Notes: generated from the letters alone by a model not told the origin. DNA of 64,000 nt from Pseudomonas sp. B21_DOA (GCA_030544685.1 CP086683.1:2108001-2172000); one strand, 5' to 3'. Positions 8,812-18,915 are shown, counted from the stretch's first letter. A program made the numbers and translations.

Positions 8812-10527
8812 TCAAACCTGCGCGTTGATTTCCCGGCGACTGACCAACCCTTCGATCGCTGCACTCAGACTCGCCGCTTTCTCGCCAACCAGCAGATGCC
8901 AGACGCCACCGTCCAAATGGCTGACGCCCATACATCCCAGCGCTTTCAACTGCGCCTCTGACAACGCCTTGCCGTCGGCCAGTTGCAGGCGAATGCGGGT
9001 CATGGCGATGCAATCGAGTTGCAGCACATTGTCGCGACCGCCCAGTGCATCCAGCCATTGCTGCGCCTCGTTGCGGGTAAGCGCAACGCTCTTCGGCTCA
9101 TCGGCAACCACTGCGGTTTCCACCAATGCTGTTCGGCCCAGCGCAGGCATGGCCAAGCGAATCTCATCGGCAATGCTGTCAGCAAGCGGCCCGACCACGA
9201 CCTGCAAACTGCCGCCCTTGCCCGGGCGCACCACGGCCATCGCGCCCAGCGCTTTTAGTTCGGCATCCGAGGCTTTGTTGCGATCGACCATCTCCAGGCG
9301 CAGTCGGGTCGTGCAGGCGCCGACGGTGAGCAGATTCTCTGCGCCGCCCAGGGCTTTGATATACGCACTGGCGCGTTCGGTTTCCGAGAGCACGGCTTTT
9401 TCGGCGCTGGCGACGTCTTCGCGCCCCGGTGTCTTCAGATTGAAGCGGCGGATACAGAAGTCGAAGACCAGGTAATAGACGACCGCATAAGCCAGCCCGA
9501 CCGGCACCACCAGCCAGCCATTGGTCGACTTGCCCCAGCCGAGAATCATGTCGATGAAGCCACCGGAAAAGGTGAAGCCCAGATGAATGTTCAAGCCGTT
9601 GGTGATCGCCATCGACAGCCCGGTCAGCAGCGCGTGCAGGAGGAACAGCAGCGGCGCGAGAAACATGAAGGCAAATTCGATTGGCTCGGTAACACCGGTG
9701 AGAAACGAGGTCAGCGCCATCGACAGGAAGATCCCGCCCATCACCTTGCGCCGCTCCGGCAAAGCGTTGCGGTACATCGCCAGGCACGCGGCGGGCAGGC
9801 CGAAGATCATCATCGGGAACATGCCGGTCATGAACTGGCCGCCCTTCGGATCGCCGGCAAAATACCGCGACAGATCGCCGGTCACCAAGGCGCCCGTGGT
9901 CGGGTCGGTGAAGTTGCCGAAGACGAACCACGCCATGTTGTTGAGGATGTGGTGCAGGCCGGTGACGATCAGCAGGCGGTTGAACACGCCGAAGACGAAG
10001 GCGCCGAGGCTGCCGCTTTCCATCATCAGCGCGCCGAACGCGTTGATGCCCTGCTGGATCGGCGGCCAGATATAGCCGAACAGCACGCCCAGACCCACCG
10101 CCGCGAACCCGGTGACGATCGGCACAAAACGCCGGCCACCGAAGAACGCCAGATACTCCGGCAGCTTGATGTCCTTGAACCGGTTGTACAGCGCACCGGC
10201 CATCAGGCCGCTGACGATTCCGGCGAGCATGCCCATGTTGATCGTCGAGTCGAGCACCTTGAGCGTGGAGATCATCACCAGATAACCGATCACCCCGGCG
10301 AGGCCGGCGGTGCCGTTGTTGTCCTTGGCAAAACCGACGGCGATGCCGATGGCAAAGATCATCGCCAGGTTGGCGAAGATCACTTGCCCGGCATCGTGAA
10401 TGATCGCGATGTTCAACAGGTCCGTGTCGCCCAGGCGCAGCAGCAGGCCGGCAATCGGCAGGATCGCGATCGGCAGCATCAGCGCGCGGCCCAGGCGTTG
10501 CAGGCCTTCGATGAAGAGTTGGTACAT
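8812..10527 (-). CDS. nagE: N-acetylglucosamine-specific PTS permease, EIICB with a second degenerate EIIB
   Basis: This inner-membrane protein of 571 residues takes up N-acetylglucosamine and phosphorylates it. ATG at 10527 (MYQLFIEGLQRLGRALMLPI) is the conventional EIIC start, and the longer upstream frame overlaps nagF. About ten hydrophobic segments form EIIC, with the conserved ITGVTEPIEFAF-type loop present as LTGVTEPIEFAFMF. The first EIIB domain carries the phosphorylated Cys in GACTTRLRLEM. A second EIIB-like domain follows (LDALGGRDNVLQLDCIAMTRIRLQL). When TRIRL is aligned with TRLRL, its Cys position is Ala, so it is unlikely to carry phosphate. The gene lies 23 bases after nagF and is the last gene of the nag operon. 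Confidence 0.93.
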   Translation of the reverse strand: MYQLFIEGLQRLGRALMLPIAILPIAGLLLRLGDTDLLNIAIIHDAGQVIFANLAMIFAIGIAVGFAKDNNGTAGLAGVIGYLVMISTLKVLDSTINMGMLAGIVSGLMAGALYNRFKDIKLPEYLAFFGGRRFVPIVTGFAAVGLGVLFGYIWPPIQQGINAFGALMMESGSLGAFVFGVFNRLLIVTGLHHILNNMAWFVFGNFTDPTTGALVTGDLSRYFAGDPKGGQFMTGMFPMMIFGLPAACLAMYRNALPERRKVMGGIFLSMALTSFLTGVTEPIEFAFMFLAPLLFLLHALLTGLSMAITNGLNIHLGFTFSGGFIDMILGWGKSTNGWLVVPVGLAYAVVYYLVFDFCIRRFNLKTPGREDVASAEKAVLSETERASAYIKALGGAENLLTVGACTTRLRLEMVDRNKASDAELKALGAMAVVRPGKGGSLQVVVGPLADSIADEIRLAMPALGRTALVETAVVADEPKSVALTRNEAQQWLDALGGRDNVLQLDCIAMTRIRLQLADGKALSEAQLKALGCMGVSHLDGGVWHLLVGEKAASLSAAIEGLVSRREINAQV

Positions 10528-10550
10528 GGCGTTTGTCCTTTTTGTTTTTG

Positions 10551-13063
10551 TTAGCGCAGAGGCCAATGTTGATGACAGGCGTGGCGAACGGCGGCGGCGC
10601 TGGACAGCTTGAGCAAGTCGCGGCTCAGGCGCTGACATTCGGCTTCATGCAACTGACGTACGCGGTCCTTGATTTCACCGATCTGCACCGGGCTCACCGA
10701 CAGTTCGGTGACGCCCAGACCCACCAGCACCGGGGTGGCCAGCGGGTCGGAGGCGAGGGCGCCGCAGACACCGACCCAGCGCTTGTGCACCGCCGCGCCT
10801 TCGCAGGTCATGGCGATCAGACGCAGCAACGCGGGGTGCAGGGCATCGACCCGCGCCGCCAGCCCGGCGTGGTCGCGGTCCATGGCCAGGGTGTATTGCG
10901 ACAGATCGTTGGTGCCGATCGAGAGAAAGTCGGCGTGTTCGGCCAGTTGTTCGGCTTGCAGCGCGGCGGCGGGGACTTCGATCATCACGCCGATTTCCGG
11001 GCGCTCGGCAATGCCCAGTTCAAGGCGCAAGGCATCGACGCGCTGGCGGATGTGCAGCAGTTCGTCGACCTCGGTGACCATCGGCAACAGAATCCGGCAA
11101 CGCGACAACGGCTTGACCTGCAGCAGCGCGCGCAGTTGCTGATCGAGAATTTCCGGCCGCGCCTGGGCCAGCCGAATGCCGCGCAGACCGAGCACTGGGT
11201 TGGCCTCGGCGGGCAGCGGCAGGTAGTCGAGTTGCTTGTCGCCACCGACGTCGATGGTGCGGATGATCACCGGCTTGTCGCCCATGGCATCGATCACCGC
11301 TTGATAGGCGCTGCGCTGTTCTTCGACGTCCGGTGCCGTCTGGCGATCAACGAAGAGAAACTCGGTGCGCAACAGGCCGACGCCATCGGCACTGTTGGCA
11401 AAAGCGTCTGCTGCTTCGTTGCTTGAGGCGACATTGGCGACCACTTCGATGTGCACGCCATTGCGCGTTTCAGCGGGCAAATGGGCTTTGGCCTGTTGGC
11501 TTTCGCGACGCTGCTGGCGCTGGATTTGTGCCTGCTGTACTTCGCTCAGGCGCTCGGCGTTTGGCGTCAATTCGAGGCGCCCGTCGTCAGCGTCGAGCAC
11601 CACGGCCTGATCTTGCGGTTGCTCGAGCAATTGCGCGCCCAAAGCGACGATGCACGGCAGACCTTTGCCGCGTGCCAGTATCGCTACGTGCGAGGTCGCG
11701 CCACCTTCGGCCATGCACAACCCGGCGACACCTTGCGCGCTGAGTTGCAGCAGATCCGACGGCGTCAGTTCGTGGGCGGCAACGATGGCGCCGGCCGGAA
11801 CCTGATATTGCCAGGCCTCGCCAAGCAGGGCGCGCAGCACGCGTTGCTTGAGGTCGCGCAAATCGTTGGCACGTTCGGCCAGCAGCGGACTGCCGGTGCC
11901 TTGGAGCATGTCGCACTGGGTGTCGATCGACTGACTCCAGGCATGGGTCGCTGCGGTGCCTTGTGCGATGAATTGCTGCGCGGCGTCGAGCAGGGCCGGG
12001 TCTTCGAGCAGCGCCATGTGTGCAGCGAAGATCGCTTCTTCGTCGGCGTTCTTGTGCTTTTTCGCCTGGGCGAGGGTGGCGGCGATTTCGCTGCGCACCG
12101 CGTTCAATGCCGTTTCAAGCGTCTGCTGCTGTTGCACTGGATCGTGATGGCCCGCATCCGCCGGTAGAGTTATCGCGTTCAGGCGAAACAACGGCCCGGC
12201 GACCAGCCCCGGCGCCGCGCAAACACCGTGCAACACGCCAGCCTCGGCCGGGCGTTTCAGCGCGGCTGTGGTGGTCGGCGCTTGCGCGTGATGATCGTCC
12301 GGCAGCGCCGTTGCCAATGCGCTGAGCAGAGCTTGCAATGCGGCATCGGCGTCCGGCCCTGACAACTGACCTGCACCTCATCCTGCTCACCAATCGCCAG
12401 CCCCATCAAACCGATCAGACTGTTGCACGGCGCCGATTTGCCGTTGAAGTGCAGCTGTGAGTGTCTGCTGAAACCCTGGGCGGTCTGGCGGATCAGCGCA
12501 GCGGGGCGCGCATGCAGGCCACCGCGATGAGCGACCTGCACTTGACCACGAACCTCAGGCCCGCCGCTTGTATCGGTATTCGCCGCGACAACATTGCGCG
12601 CGATGATGTGCAGCAGCGGCTCGCCGACTTTCACTGTTTTGAGGGTGATCGGCCGTACCTGAAAATCCGCGCTGTTGGTCAGGATCAACAGGCTGACCAG
12701 GCTTTTGCAGTGCTGGCCGACCTTGTCCAGGTCATAGCGCAGCAGCGGCTGACCGAGGCTGACGCGATCGCTTTCCTTGACCAGCATGGCGAAACCTTCG
12801 CCATTCAACTCAACGGTGTCGAGGCCCAGGTGCAAGAGGATTTCCGCACCGTTGTCAGCGCGCACGGTCACTGCGTGGCTGCTGCGCGCAACGTGGATGA
12901 CCACGCCGGCGCAGGGCGCATACAGCGTGTCGTTGAGCGGGTCGATGGCGATGCCGTCGCCCATCGCGCCACTGGCGAACACCGCGTCCGGGACGTTGGC
13001 GAGCGCCAGCACGGGACCGCTGAGCGGGGCGCTGAGGGTCAGCTCTTTATTGTTGTCGGGCAT
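10551..13063 (-). CDS. nagF: Fused PTS phosphotransferase EIIA-HPr-EI (one frameshift)
   Basis: This cytoplasmic multiphosphoryl-transfer protein of about 838 residues passes phosphate from phosphoenolpyruvate to NagE. ATG at 13063 (MPDNNKELTLSAPL) starts a glucose-type EIIA domain with its active His in EILLHLGLDTVELNGEGF. HPr follows with GGLHARPAALIRQ, then enzyme I with the phospho-His in GGATSHVAILARGKGLP. The EI PEP-binding motifs are GLRGIRLAQ, MIEVPAAAL and SIGTNDLSQYTLAMDR. The frame breaks between HPr and EI. Restoring one base at 12357-12359 gives SCQGPDADAALQALL. It lies between nagB and nagE in the operon. Confidence 0.93.
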
Positions 13064-13097
13064 GGCTGGGTCTCATCAGGTGTGCAGTCAGTCGGAC

Positions 13098-14120
13098 TTA
13101 ATGCGTGCGGGTCACTTTGCTCAGATGGCGCGGCTGATCCGGGTCCATGCCTCGCGCCACGGCCAGGCCTGCGGCCATCACGTAGAAACTCTGGATCGCC
13201 AGAATCGGATCGAGGGCCGGGTGTTCGGCACGGCTCAGGGTCAGATCGCGTTCGCTGACGTCATCTGGCGCGGCGAGCAAGACCCGGGCGCCGCGCTGGC
13301 GCATTTCCGCCGCCAGACTCAGCAGGCCGGCCTGCTCGGCGCCGCGTGGGGCGAAAATCAGCAGCGGATAGTGTTCGTCGATCAGTGCCATCGGGCCGTG
13401 ACGGACTTCGGCGCTGCTGAACGCTTCGGCCTGAATCGCCGAGGTTTCCTTGAACTTCAGCGCCGCTTCCTGAGCAATGGCGAAACCGGCGCCACGGCCG
13501 ATCACCATCAGGCGCTCGCAATCACGCAGGGCTTCGATGGCCACGCTCCAGTCCTGTTTCGCTGCTTCACGCAGGCCCTCTGGCAGGGCGTTGTGGGCTT
13601 GCAGCAGTTCGCTGTCCTCTTTCCAGTGCGCGATCAAACGCGCGCTGGCGCTGAGGGTGGCGATAAAACTCTTGGTCGCGGCGACGCTGCTTTCCGTGCC
13701 GGCGAGCAGTGGCAGGCTGAATTCACAGGCCGCCTCCAGTGGCGAATCGGCGGCATTGACCATCGACACGCTCAGCGCGCCACGCTTGCGCAACAGGCGC
13801 AGGCTGTTGACCAGATCCGGGCTCTGCCCCGACTGTGAAAACGCAAAGGCAACCTGACCGCTGACTTTCAGTGGCGCCTGCTGCATGGTCACCACCGACA
13901 TCGGCAATGAGGCCACCGGCACGCCCAGTTGCTGCATGGTCAGGTAGGCGAAGTAACTCGCCGCGTGGTCGGAGCTGCCACGGGCGACGGTCATCGCCAC
14001 TTGCGGTGGCTGGCGGCGCAGGCGCCCGGCGATCTCGATCATCGGCGCGTCGAGTTGTTGCAGTTGGGCTTGCACGGCCTCGAACGAGGACAGCGCCTCT
14101 TCAAGCATTTTTGAAGTCAA
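13098..14120 (-). CDS. nagB-II: SIS-domain glucosamine-6-phosphate deaminase (NagB-II type)
   Basis: This cytoplasmic protein of 340 residues has two sugar-isomerase (SIS) domains. They contain TVARGSSDHAASYFAYL and AFSQSGQSPDLVNSL in the N-terminal half, and VIGRGAGFAIAQEAALKFKE in the C-terminal half. It resembles the isomerase part of GlmS without the glutaminase domain. In pseudomonads and Shewanella this type replaces the classical NagB and converts glucosamine-6-phosphate to fructose-6-phosphate and ammonia. Its ATG at 14120 overlaps the nagA stop by about 20 bases, which suggests translational coupling. The function is inferred from family and operon context. Confidence 0.85.
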   Translation of the reverse strand: MTSKMLEEALSSFEAVQAQLQQLDAPMIEIAGRLRRQPPQVAMTVARGSSDHAASYFAYLTMQQLGVPVASLPMSVVTMQQAPLKVSGQVAFAFSQSGQSPDLVNSLRLLRKRGALSVSMVNAADSPLEAACEFSLPLLAGTESSVAATKSFIATLSASARLIAHWKEDSELLQAHNALPEGLREAAKQDWSVAIEALRDCERLMVIGRGAGFAIAQEAALKFKETSAIQAEAFSSAEVRHGPMALIDEHYPLLIFAPRGAEQAGLLSLAAEMRQRGARVLLAAPDDVSERDLTLSRAEHPALDPILAIQSFYVMAAGLAVARGMDPDQPRHLSKVTRTH

Positions 14121-15206
14121 TGTCTTCTCCTTCGACCATGACGGCGGTCAGTGTGAGTGAGCGATCGAGCCGCACGCAGTCGGCCCAGGCGCCGGGGGCA
14201 AGGCGCCCGCGTTCGGTAATGCCCAGGTAGTCGGCGGGAAATTGCGACAGACGCTGCGAGGCTTCGGCGATCGGCAAACCGATCTTCACCAGATTGCGCA
14301 GGGCCTGATCCATGGTCAGGGTGCTGCCGGCCAGCGTGCCGTCGGGCAGACGCACGCCCCCAGACATTTGGTCACGGTGTGGCTGCCGAGCTTGTATTCA
14401 CCGTCGGGCATGCCTGCGGCGGCGGTCGAATCGGTGACGCAGTACAAGCACGGGATCGAACGCAGGGCCACGCGAATCGCGCCGGGATGCACGTGCAGCA
14501 GATCGGGAATCAGCTCGGCGTATTTGGCGTGGGCCAGCGCCGCGCCGACGATGCCTGGCTCGCGGTGATGCAGTGGGCTCATGGCGTTATAGAGATGAGT
14601 GAAACTGCTGGCGCCGGCATCCAGCGCCGCGACGCCTTCCTCGTAACTGCCAAGGGTGTGGCCGATCTGCATGCGGATGCCACGGCTGCTCAGCTCGCGA
14701 ATCAACCCATCGTGACCGGCGATTTCCGGGGCAATGGTGATGACGCGGATCGGCGCCAGCGCAAGATATTCTTCGACTTCGGCCATCAATGCGGTGTGGG
14801 CGAAGTTCGGTTGAGCGCCGAGTTTTCCCGGGTTGATGTAAGGGCCCTCAAGGTGCACGCCGAGAACACGCGCGGCGCCTTTCGGACGCTGTTCGCAGAA
14901 TTCTCCTACCTCTTTCAGGACATTTGCGATCTCCGCGCTCGGCGCAGTCATGGTCGTGGCCAACAGCGAGGTGGTGCCGAAACGCACATGGGTTTTGCTG
15001 ATGGTTTCGAAGGCCTCGGCGCCTTCCATAATGTCTTTGCCGCCGCCGCCGTGCACATGCAGGTCAATGAAACCCGGCAGCAGATAGGGTAGATCGTTAG
15101 CCGCCGGATCGCAGGGCACGCCCTCGATCGACACGACCTTGCCGTGTTCGTGAATCAGCCGGCCGCGAACCCAGCCGCTGGCGGTGAGGATGTTGTCTTC
15201 GGACAT
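14101..15206 (-). CDS. nagA: N-acetylglucosamine-6-phosphate deacetylase (one frameshift)
   Basis: This amidohydrolase of about 368 residues removes acetate from N-acetylglucosamine-6-phosphate. ATG at 15206 gives MSEDNILTASGWVRGRLI. The metal and substrate motifs FIDLHVHGGGGKDIME, HLEGPYINPGK, IGHTLGSYEEG and THLYNAMSPLHHREPG are present, as is the catalytic Asp in CVTDSTAAAGM. The last 90 residues are in another frame (MSGGVRLPDGTLAGSTLTMD). One A restored in the AAA at 14367-14369 (minus-strand sense) yields HTVTKMSGGVRLPDG. It is the second gene of the operon, after nagR. Confidence 0.93.
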
Positions 15207-15230
15207 TTTCGTTCTCGCTTGGGGCCGCTC

Positions 15231-15961
15231 TCAGCGGCGCAGCTCTGCCACAAAGTCGTAGTAGTCGTTGCGGCAATAGGTGTCGGTGACTTCGATCGGC
15301 GTGTTGTCTTCCAGATAGCCGACCCGGGTCATCAGCAGCATGGCGGTGCCGGGGGCGATGCCGACCAGTGCGGCGAATTCATCCGAGGCGTTGATTGCCT
15401 GGATGTGCTGCAGGGCGCGGACGATCGGTTTGCCGATGCCGTCGAGGTATTCGTAAAGCGAATCGCCCACCGCTTGCGGCCTGGGCATGATCGACGCGGG
15501 CAGGGTGCTCATCTCGATCGCCATAACCGTGTCATCGGCTTTGCGCAGGCGCTTCATGCGCGCCACCTTGTCGTTGGGCGACAGGCCGAGGCGGATCAGT
15601 TCTTCGTGAGTCGGCAGGGTGATTTCACGCTCCAGCCATTTCGAGCTCGGCACAAAACCTTTCAGGCGCAGCATTTCGCTGAAACCGGAAAGACGCGACA
15701 GCGGTTGTTCCAGGCGGGGGTGATGAACGTGCCCGAGCCTTGCAGGCGGCGGATCAGGCCTTGCTCCAGCAGGACTTCCAGCGCCTTGCGTGCGGTGACC
15801 CGGGAGATGCCGAGCTGGTCGCTGAGGTTGCGCTCGGACGGCATCGCCTGTTCGGCCTTCCACTGCCCGGCATGAATCGCCGCTTCCAGATTGCGCGCCA
15901 GTTGCAAGTACAGCGGCGTCGGCTGGGAATCGTCGGGACGTAGGGTCTGGAGGTCGTTCAT
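15231..15961 (-). CDS. nagR: GntR/HutC-family transcriptional regulator of the nag operon (one frameshift)
   Basis: This repressor of about 243 residues has an N-terminal winged helix (PLYLQLARNLEAAIHAGQWK, then PSERNLSDQLGISRVTARKA) and a C-terminal UTRA effector domain ending YCRNDYYDFVAELRR. ATG at 15961 gives MNDLQTLRPDDSQPTPLY. The frame breaks at the run of five G at 15716-15720. With six, the sequence reads GSGTFITPRLEQPLSRLSGF without interruption. By homology the effector should be glucosamine-6-phosphate or N-acetylglucosamine-6-phosphate. As first gene of the operon it probably represses its own promoter at 16016-16043. Confidence 0.88.
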
Positions 15962-16015
15962 GTAGGTCGTTTCCGTCGCGAGTATTGGATTGTTGTGGCT
16001 CGCTTGTGCGACGGA

Positions 16016-16043
16016 AATTAATACCACTTGAATACCATGTCAA
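16016..16043 (-). promoter_or_regulatory. Putative nag operon promoter
   Basis: On the minus strand TTGACA (complement of 16038-16043) is followed after 17 bases by TAATTT. An alternative TATTAA overlaps it at shorter spacing. It lies about 55 bases upstream of the nagR start and overlaps the two TGGTATT boxes. Confidence 0.5.
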
Positions 16044-16110
16044 CGCATGCAAACGGCATGTAACCCGCGAGTATCGGGGGTCTAGGGAGCGGTGGTCTTA
16101 AGTGGTATTA
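16019..16110. promoter_or_regulatory. Candidate NagR operator: three TGGTATT boxes
   Basis: TAATACCAC (16019-16027) and AATACCAT (16031-16038) are direct repeats on the minus strand (GTGGTATTA and ATGGTATT). A third box, GTGGTATTA (16102-16110), has the opposite orientation and is an exact inverted copy of the first. TGGT-containing boxes fit the HutC/NagR subfamily of GntR regulators. Binding itself is inferred. Confidence 0.45.
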
Positions 16111-16133
16111 GCGATGGTCGTTGAAAAGCAAAA

Positions 16134-16202
16134 ATCGCAGCCTGCGGCAGCTCCTACAGTGGGAAGTGGTATCACCCCGTAGGAGCTGCCGCAGGCTGCG
16201 AT
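16134..16202. repeat. Inverted pair of GTAGGAGCTGCCGCAGGCTG repeats
   Basis: Two perfect 24-base arms (16134-16157 and 16179-16202) are separated by 21 bases. They form a long hairpin between the nag promoter region and the L,D-transpeptidase gene. The arm belongs to the same family as 1475-1509. Confidence 0.9.
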
Positions 16203-16240
16203 CTTTGATTTATTTTTTGCGGGTGACCAGTGGTCAGGGA

Positions 16241-16756
16241 TTAAGGACGAATCTCGATCATTGTGCCGTCCGGCACCAGGTTCCACACTTCACGCATGTC
16301 GACGTTGCGCATGGCGATGCAGCCATCGGTCCAGTCGAGGGTGTGGAACAACTGCTCCGGGTTGTCTGCCGAGTCCGGGGTACCGTGGATCATGATCATA
16401 CCGCCCGGCTCGACACCTTCACGGCGAGCGCGGGCGGCATCACTGATGTTCGGGTAGGAGATGTGCATCGACAGGTTGAATTTGTCGCTGGTCTTGCGCC
16501 AGTCGATCCAATAGAAACCTTCGGGTGTGCGTTTGTCGCCCTCGATCAGTTTCGGGCCTTTCTTCGCGCCCTTGCCCAAGGAAATGCGATAGGTCTTCAG
16601 CGGCTTGCCGTCGGCAATCAGCTGCAGTTGATGGGCTGATTTGAGTACCAGGACTTTTTCGATCAGTGGAGTGTTCGAGGGCGTCACGGTGGTCACGAAT
16701 GACGCTTGCGAAACGCTGACGAACGACAGGCACAACAGGGCAAGCAACCAACGCAT
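16241..16756 (-). CDS. L,D-transpeptidase (YkuD) family protein, exported
   Basis: This protein of 171 residues starts at ATG 16756 with a signal peptide (MRWLLALLCLSFVSVSQA, cleavage after SQA). The YkuD catalytic signature is complete: MIMIHGTPDSADNP and TDGCIAMRNVDMREV, with the nucleophilic Cys. Enzymes of this family cross-link peptidoglycan stem peptides or attach proteins to them in the periplasm. The longer frame to 17050 overlaps the Nudix gene and lacks a signal peptide, so I reject it. The substrate cannot be told from the sequence. Confidence 0.9.
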   Translation of the reverse strand: MRWLLALLCLSFVSVSQASFVTTVTPSNTPLIEKVLVLKSAHQLQLIADGKPLKTYRISLGKGAKKGPKLIEGDKRTPEGFYWIDWRKTSDKFNLSMHISYPNISDAARARREGVEPGGMIMIHGTPDSADNPEQLFHTLDWTDGCIAMRNVDMREVWNLVPDGTMIEIRP

Positions 16757-16832
16757 TGAAACGATTCCCCAAGAATGACGCAGACACAGAGTGATAGATG
16801 CAGGTGTGGTTATCGGCAGGGTGCCGCGAAGC

Positions 16833-17384
16833 TCAAGTGATCGCCGGCTGCACCAATGGCGGAATCGACTCCGAACGCACCGGGTAAACCTCGCTGCGCC
16901 GGTCGGCGAAGAAGCATTCCAGAGTACGCCCGACCGTGCGGAAAGCCAGCTCGTCCCAGGGAATGTCGGCTTCTTCGAACAGCTGCACCTCAAGGCTTTC
17001 CGGCCCGGCCGCGTACTGCAGATCGGCCAGTTCGGCGCGGAAGAACACATGCACCTGGCTGATGTGCGGCACGTCGATCAGCGTGTAGATGCTCAGGTTG
17101 CGCACCCGCGCGCAGGCTTCTTCGGCCGTTTCGCGGATGGCGGCCTGTTCGATGGTCTCGCCGTTTTCCATGAAACCGGCGGGCAGCGTCCAGTAACCGA
17201 GGCGCGGCTCGATGGCGCGGCGGCAGAGCAGCACTTTCGTCCCCCAGGTCGGCACGCAACCGGCGACGATATTGGGATTTTGATAGTGAATGGTCTGACA
17301 GCGGTCGCAGACGAATCGCAGCCGCGAGTCGCCTTCGGGAATGCGCTGGGTGACCGGGTTACCGCAGTGGCTGCAAAAATTCAT
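16833..17384 (-). CDS. Nudix hydrolase with N-terminal zinc ribbon
   Basis: This protein of 183 residues starts at ATG 17384 (MNFCSHCGNPVTQRIPEG). Two CxxC pairs (CSHCG and CDRCQ) form a zinc ribbon. The Nudix box follows as GFMENGETIEQAAIRETAEE, with Cys-Ala where the consensus has Gly. The layout resembles NudC-type NAD(H)/RNA-cap pyrophosphatases but the protein is shorter, so the substrate is uncertain. The frame upstream of 17384 has no family similarity. It is transcribed divergently from the CoA pyrophosphatase gene. Confidence 0.88.
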   Translation of the reverse strand: MNFCSHCGNPVTQRIPEGDSRLRFVCDRCQTIHYQNPNIVAGCVPTWGTKVLLCRRAIEPRLGYWTLPAGFMENGETIEQAAIRETAEEACARVRNLSIYTLIDVPHISQVHVFFRAELADLQYAAGPESLEVQLFEEADIPWDELAFRTVGRTLECFFADRRSEVYPVRSESIPPLVQPAIT

Positions 17385-17531
17385 GCTCGGGTTCCTGAAT
17401 GCTGCGCCTATCTTGGCGTGCAGCGGGGCCGGTCGGCAAGTTGCCGTTTCGCGACACGACGGGTTTCGGGGGCTTGGGCGCTCGCTTTGATTGGTGCATG
17501 ATGCGGAGCAAGGCACCGATCGAGAACACTC

Positions 17532-18130
17532 ATGCTGGACGAGCTACTGCATAGGGTAAGCAATCACACACCGCGCACGCTGGAGACCGACGCACGTTTC
17601 CCCGAAGCCGCCGTGCTGGTGCCGATCACCCGCAGTGACGAACCGGAACTGGTCCTGACCCTGCGCGCCAGCGGGCTTTCGACCCATGGCGGCGAAGTTG
17701 CCTTCCCCGGAGGGCGCCGCGACCCGGAAGATCCGGACCTCATATTCACCGCGCTGCGCGAAGCCGAGGAAGAGATCGGCCTGCCACCGGGCCTGGTTGA
17801 AGTCATCGGCCCGCTGAGTCCGCTGATCTCCTGCACGGCATCAAGGTAACGCCGTATGTCGGAGTGATTCCCGACTTTGTCGAATACCAGCCCAATGATG
17901 CCGAGATCGCCGCCGTTTTCAGCGTGCCGCTGGAATTCTTCCGCAAAGATCCCCGCGAGCATACCCACCGCATCGACTATCAGGGCCGCAGTTGGTACGT
18001 GCCGAGCTATCGCTTCGGCGAGTACAAGATCTGGGGCCTGACGGCGATCATGATCGTCGAGTTGATCAACCTGCTCTATGACGCCAGAATCAGCCTGCAC
18101 CGACCGCCGAAAAGCTTTATCGATACCTGA
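17532..18130 (+). CDS. CoA pyrophosphatase, Nudix family (one frameshift)
   Basis: This protein of about 199 residues is NudL-like. ATG at 17532 gives MLDELLHRVSNHTPRTL. The CoA Nudix signature precedes and overlaps the Nudix box (SGLSTHGGEVAFPGGRRD, then ALREAEEEIGL). These enzymes cleave CoA to phosphopantetheine and 3',5'-ADP. The frame breaks at 17830-17831. TCCCTG in place of TCCTG would give LISLHGIKVTPYVGVIPDF and join the second half, which ends RPPKSFIDT. It is followed closely by the carbonic anhydrase and DUF1289 genes on the same strand. Confidence 0.88.
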
Positions 18131-18169
18131 GCCGTCGTTCGAACGGCCGTGAGCCCCGAGGAAAACAAA

Positions 18170-18694
18170 ATGAAATACCGCCTGGGCGACGCCCGCGTCG
18201 AAACCCATCCACAGAGCTGGGTCGCGCCCAATGCCGTGCTGGTGGGCAAGGTTCGCCTGGAAGAGGGCGCCAACGTCTGGTTCAACGCCGTATTGCGCGG
18301 CGACAACGAACTGATCCTCATCGGCAAGAACAGCAACGTGCAGGACGGTACGGTGATGCACACCGACATGGGTTATCCACTGACCATCGGTACCGGCGTG
18401 ACCATCGGCCACAACGCGATGCTCCACGGCTGCACGGTCGGCGATTACAGCCTGATCGGCATCAACGCGGTGATTCTCAACGGCGCGAAGATCGGCAAGA
18501 ACTGCATCATCGGCGCCAATTCGCTGATCGGCGAAGGCAAGGAAATTCCCGACGGTTCGCTGGTGATGGGCTCGCCGGGCAAAGTCGTACGTGAACTGAC
18601 GGAGGCGCAAAAGAAGATGCTCGAAGCCAGCGCCGCGCACTATGTGCATAACTCGCAGCGTTACGCCCGCGATCTGGTCGAGCAGGAAGAATGA
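18170..18694 (+). CDS. Gamma-class carbonic anhydrase family protein
   Basis: This left-handed beta-helix protein of 174 residues is YrdA/PaaY-like. I prefer ATG at 18170 ([17 protein letters not shown]), which has GAGGA six bases upstream, over the GTG at 18149. Hexapeptide repeats such as [20 protein letters not shown] are visible. The candidate zinc-binding His residues are in TVMHTDMG and IGHNAMLHG. Family members are trimers with carbonic anhydrase or acyltransferase-like roles, and the real substrate is often unknown. Confidence 0.88.
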   Translation: MKYRLGDARVETHPQSWVAPNAVLVGKVRLEEGANVWFNAVLRGDNELILIGKNSNVQDGTVMHTDMGYPLTIGTGVTIGHNAMLHGCTVGDYSLIGINAVILNGAKIGKNCIIGANSLIGEGKEIPDGSLVMGSPGKVVRELTEAQKKMLEASAAHYVHNSQRYARDLVEQEE

Positions 18695-18906
18695 CGACTG
18701 TTGAACGACCCGTCGCCTCGCCGTGCGTGAATATTTGCGCGCTGGATGAGGATGATGTCTGCACCGGGTGCCAGCGCACAGTCGCCGAGATCACCCGCTG
18801 GGGCCGCATGAACAATGACGAGCGCCGGGTGGTGCTGGGGTTGTGTCATGAACGGGCGAAGGCGAGTGGATTGGTCTGGATGATTCCCGCGAAGTCAGGC
18901 GTCTGA
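18691..18906 (+). CDS. DUF1289 domain protein
   Basis: This small protein of 71 residues overlaps the preceding stop as ATGA, so the two are translationally coupled. It contains the family's Cys pattern, [20 protein letters not shown], probably a metal site, followed by the [16 protein letters not shown] segment. Function is unknown. The small size and the conserved Cys residues fit the family exactly. Confidence 0.88.
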   Translation: MTTVERPVASPCVNICALDEDDVCTGCQRTVAEITRWGRMNNDERRVVLGLCHERAKASGLVWMIPAKSGV

Positions 18907-18915
18907 ACCACCGCT

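Noticed and set aside
16757..17050. Extended N-terminus of the L,D-transpeptidase
   Set aside because: The extension overlaps the Nudix gene in another frame, and the start at 16756 gives a proper signal peptide.
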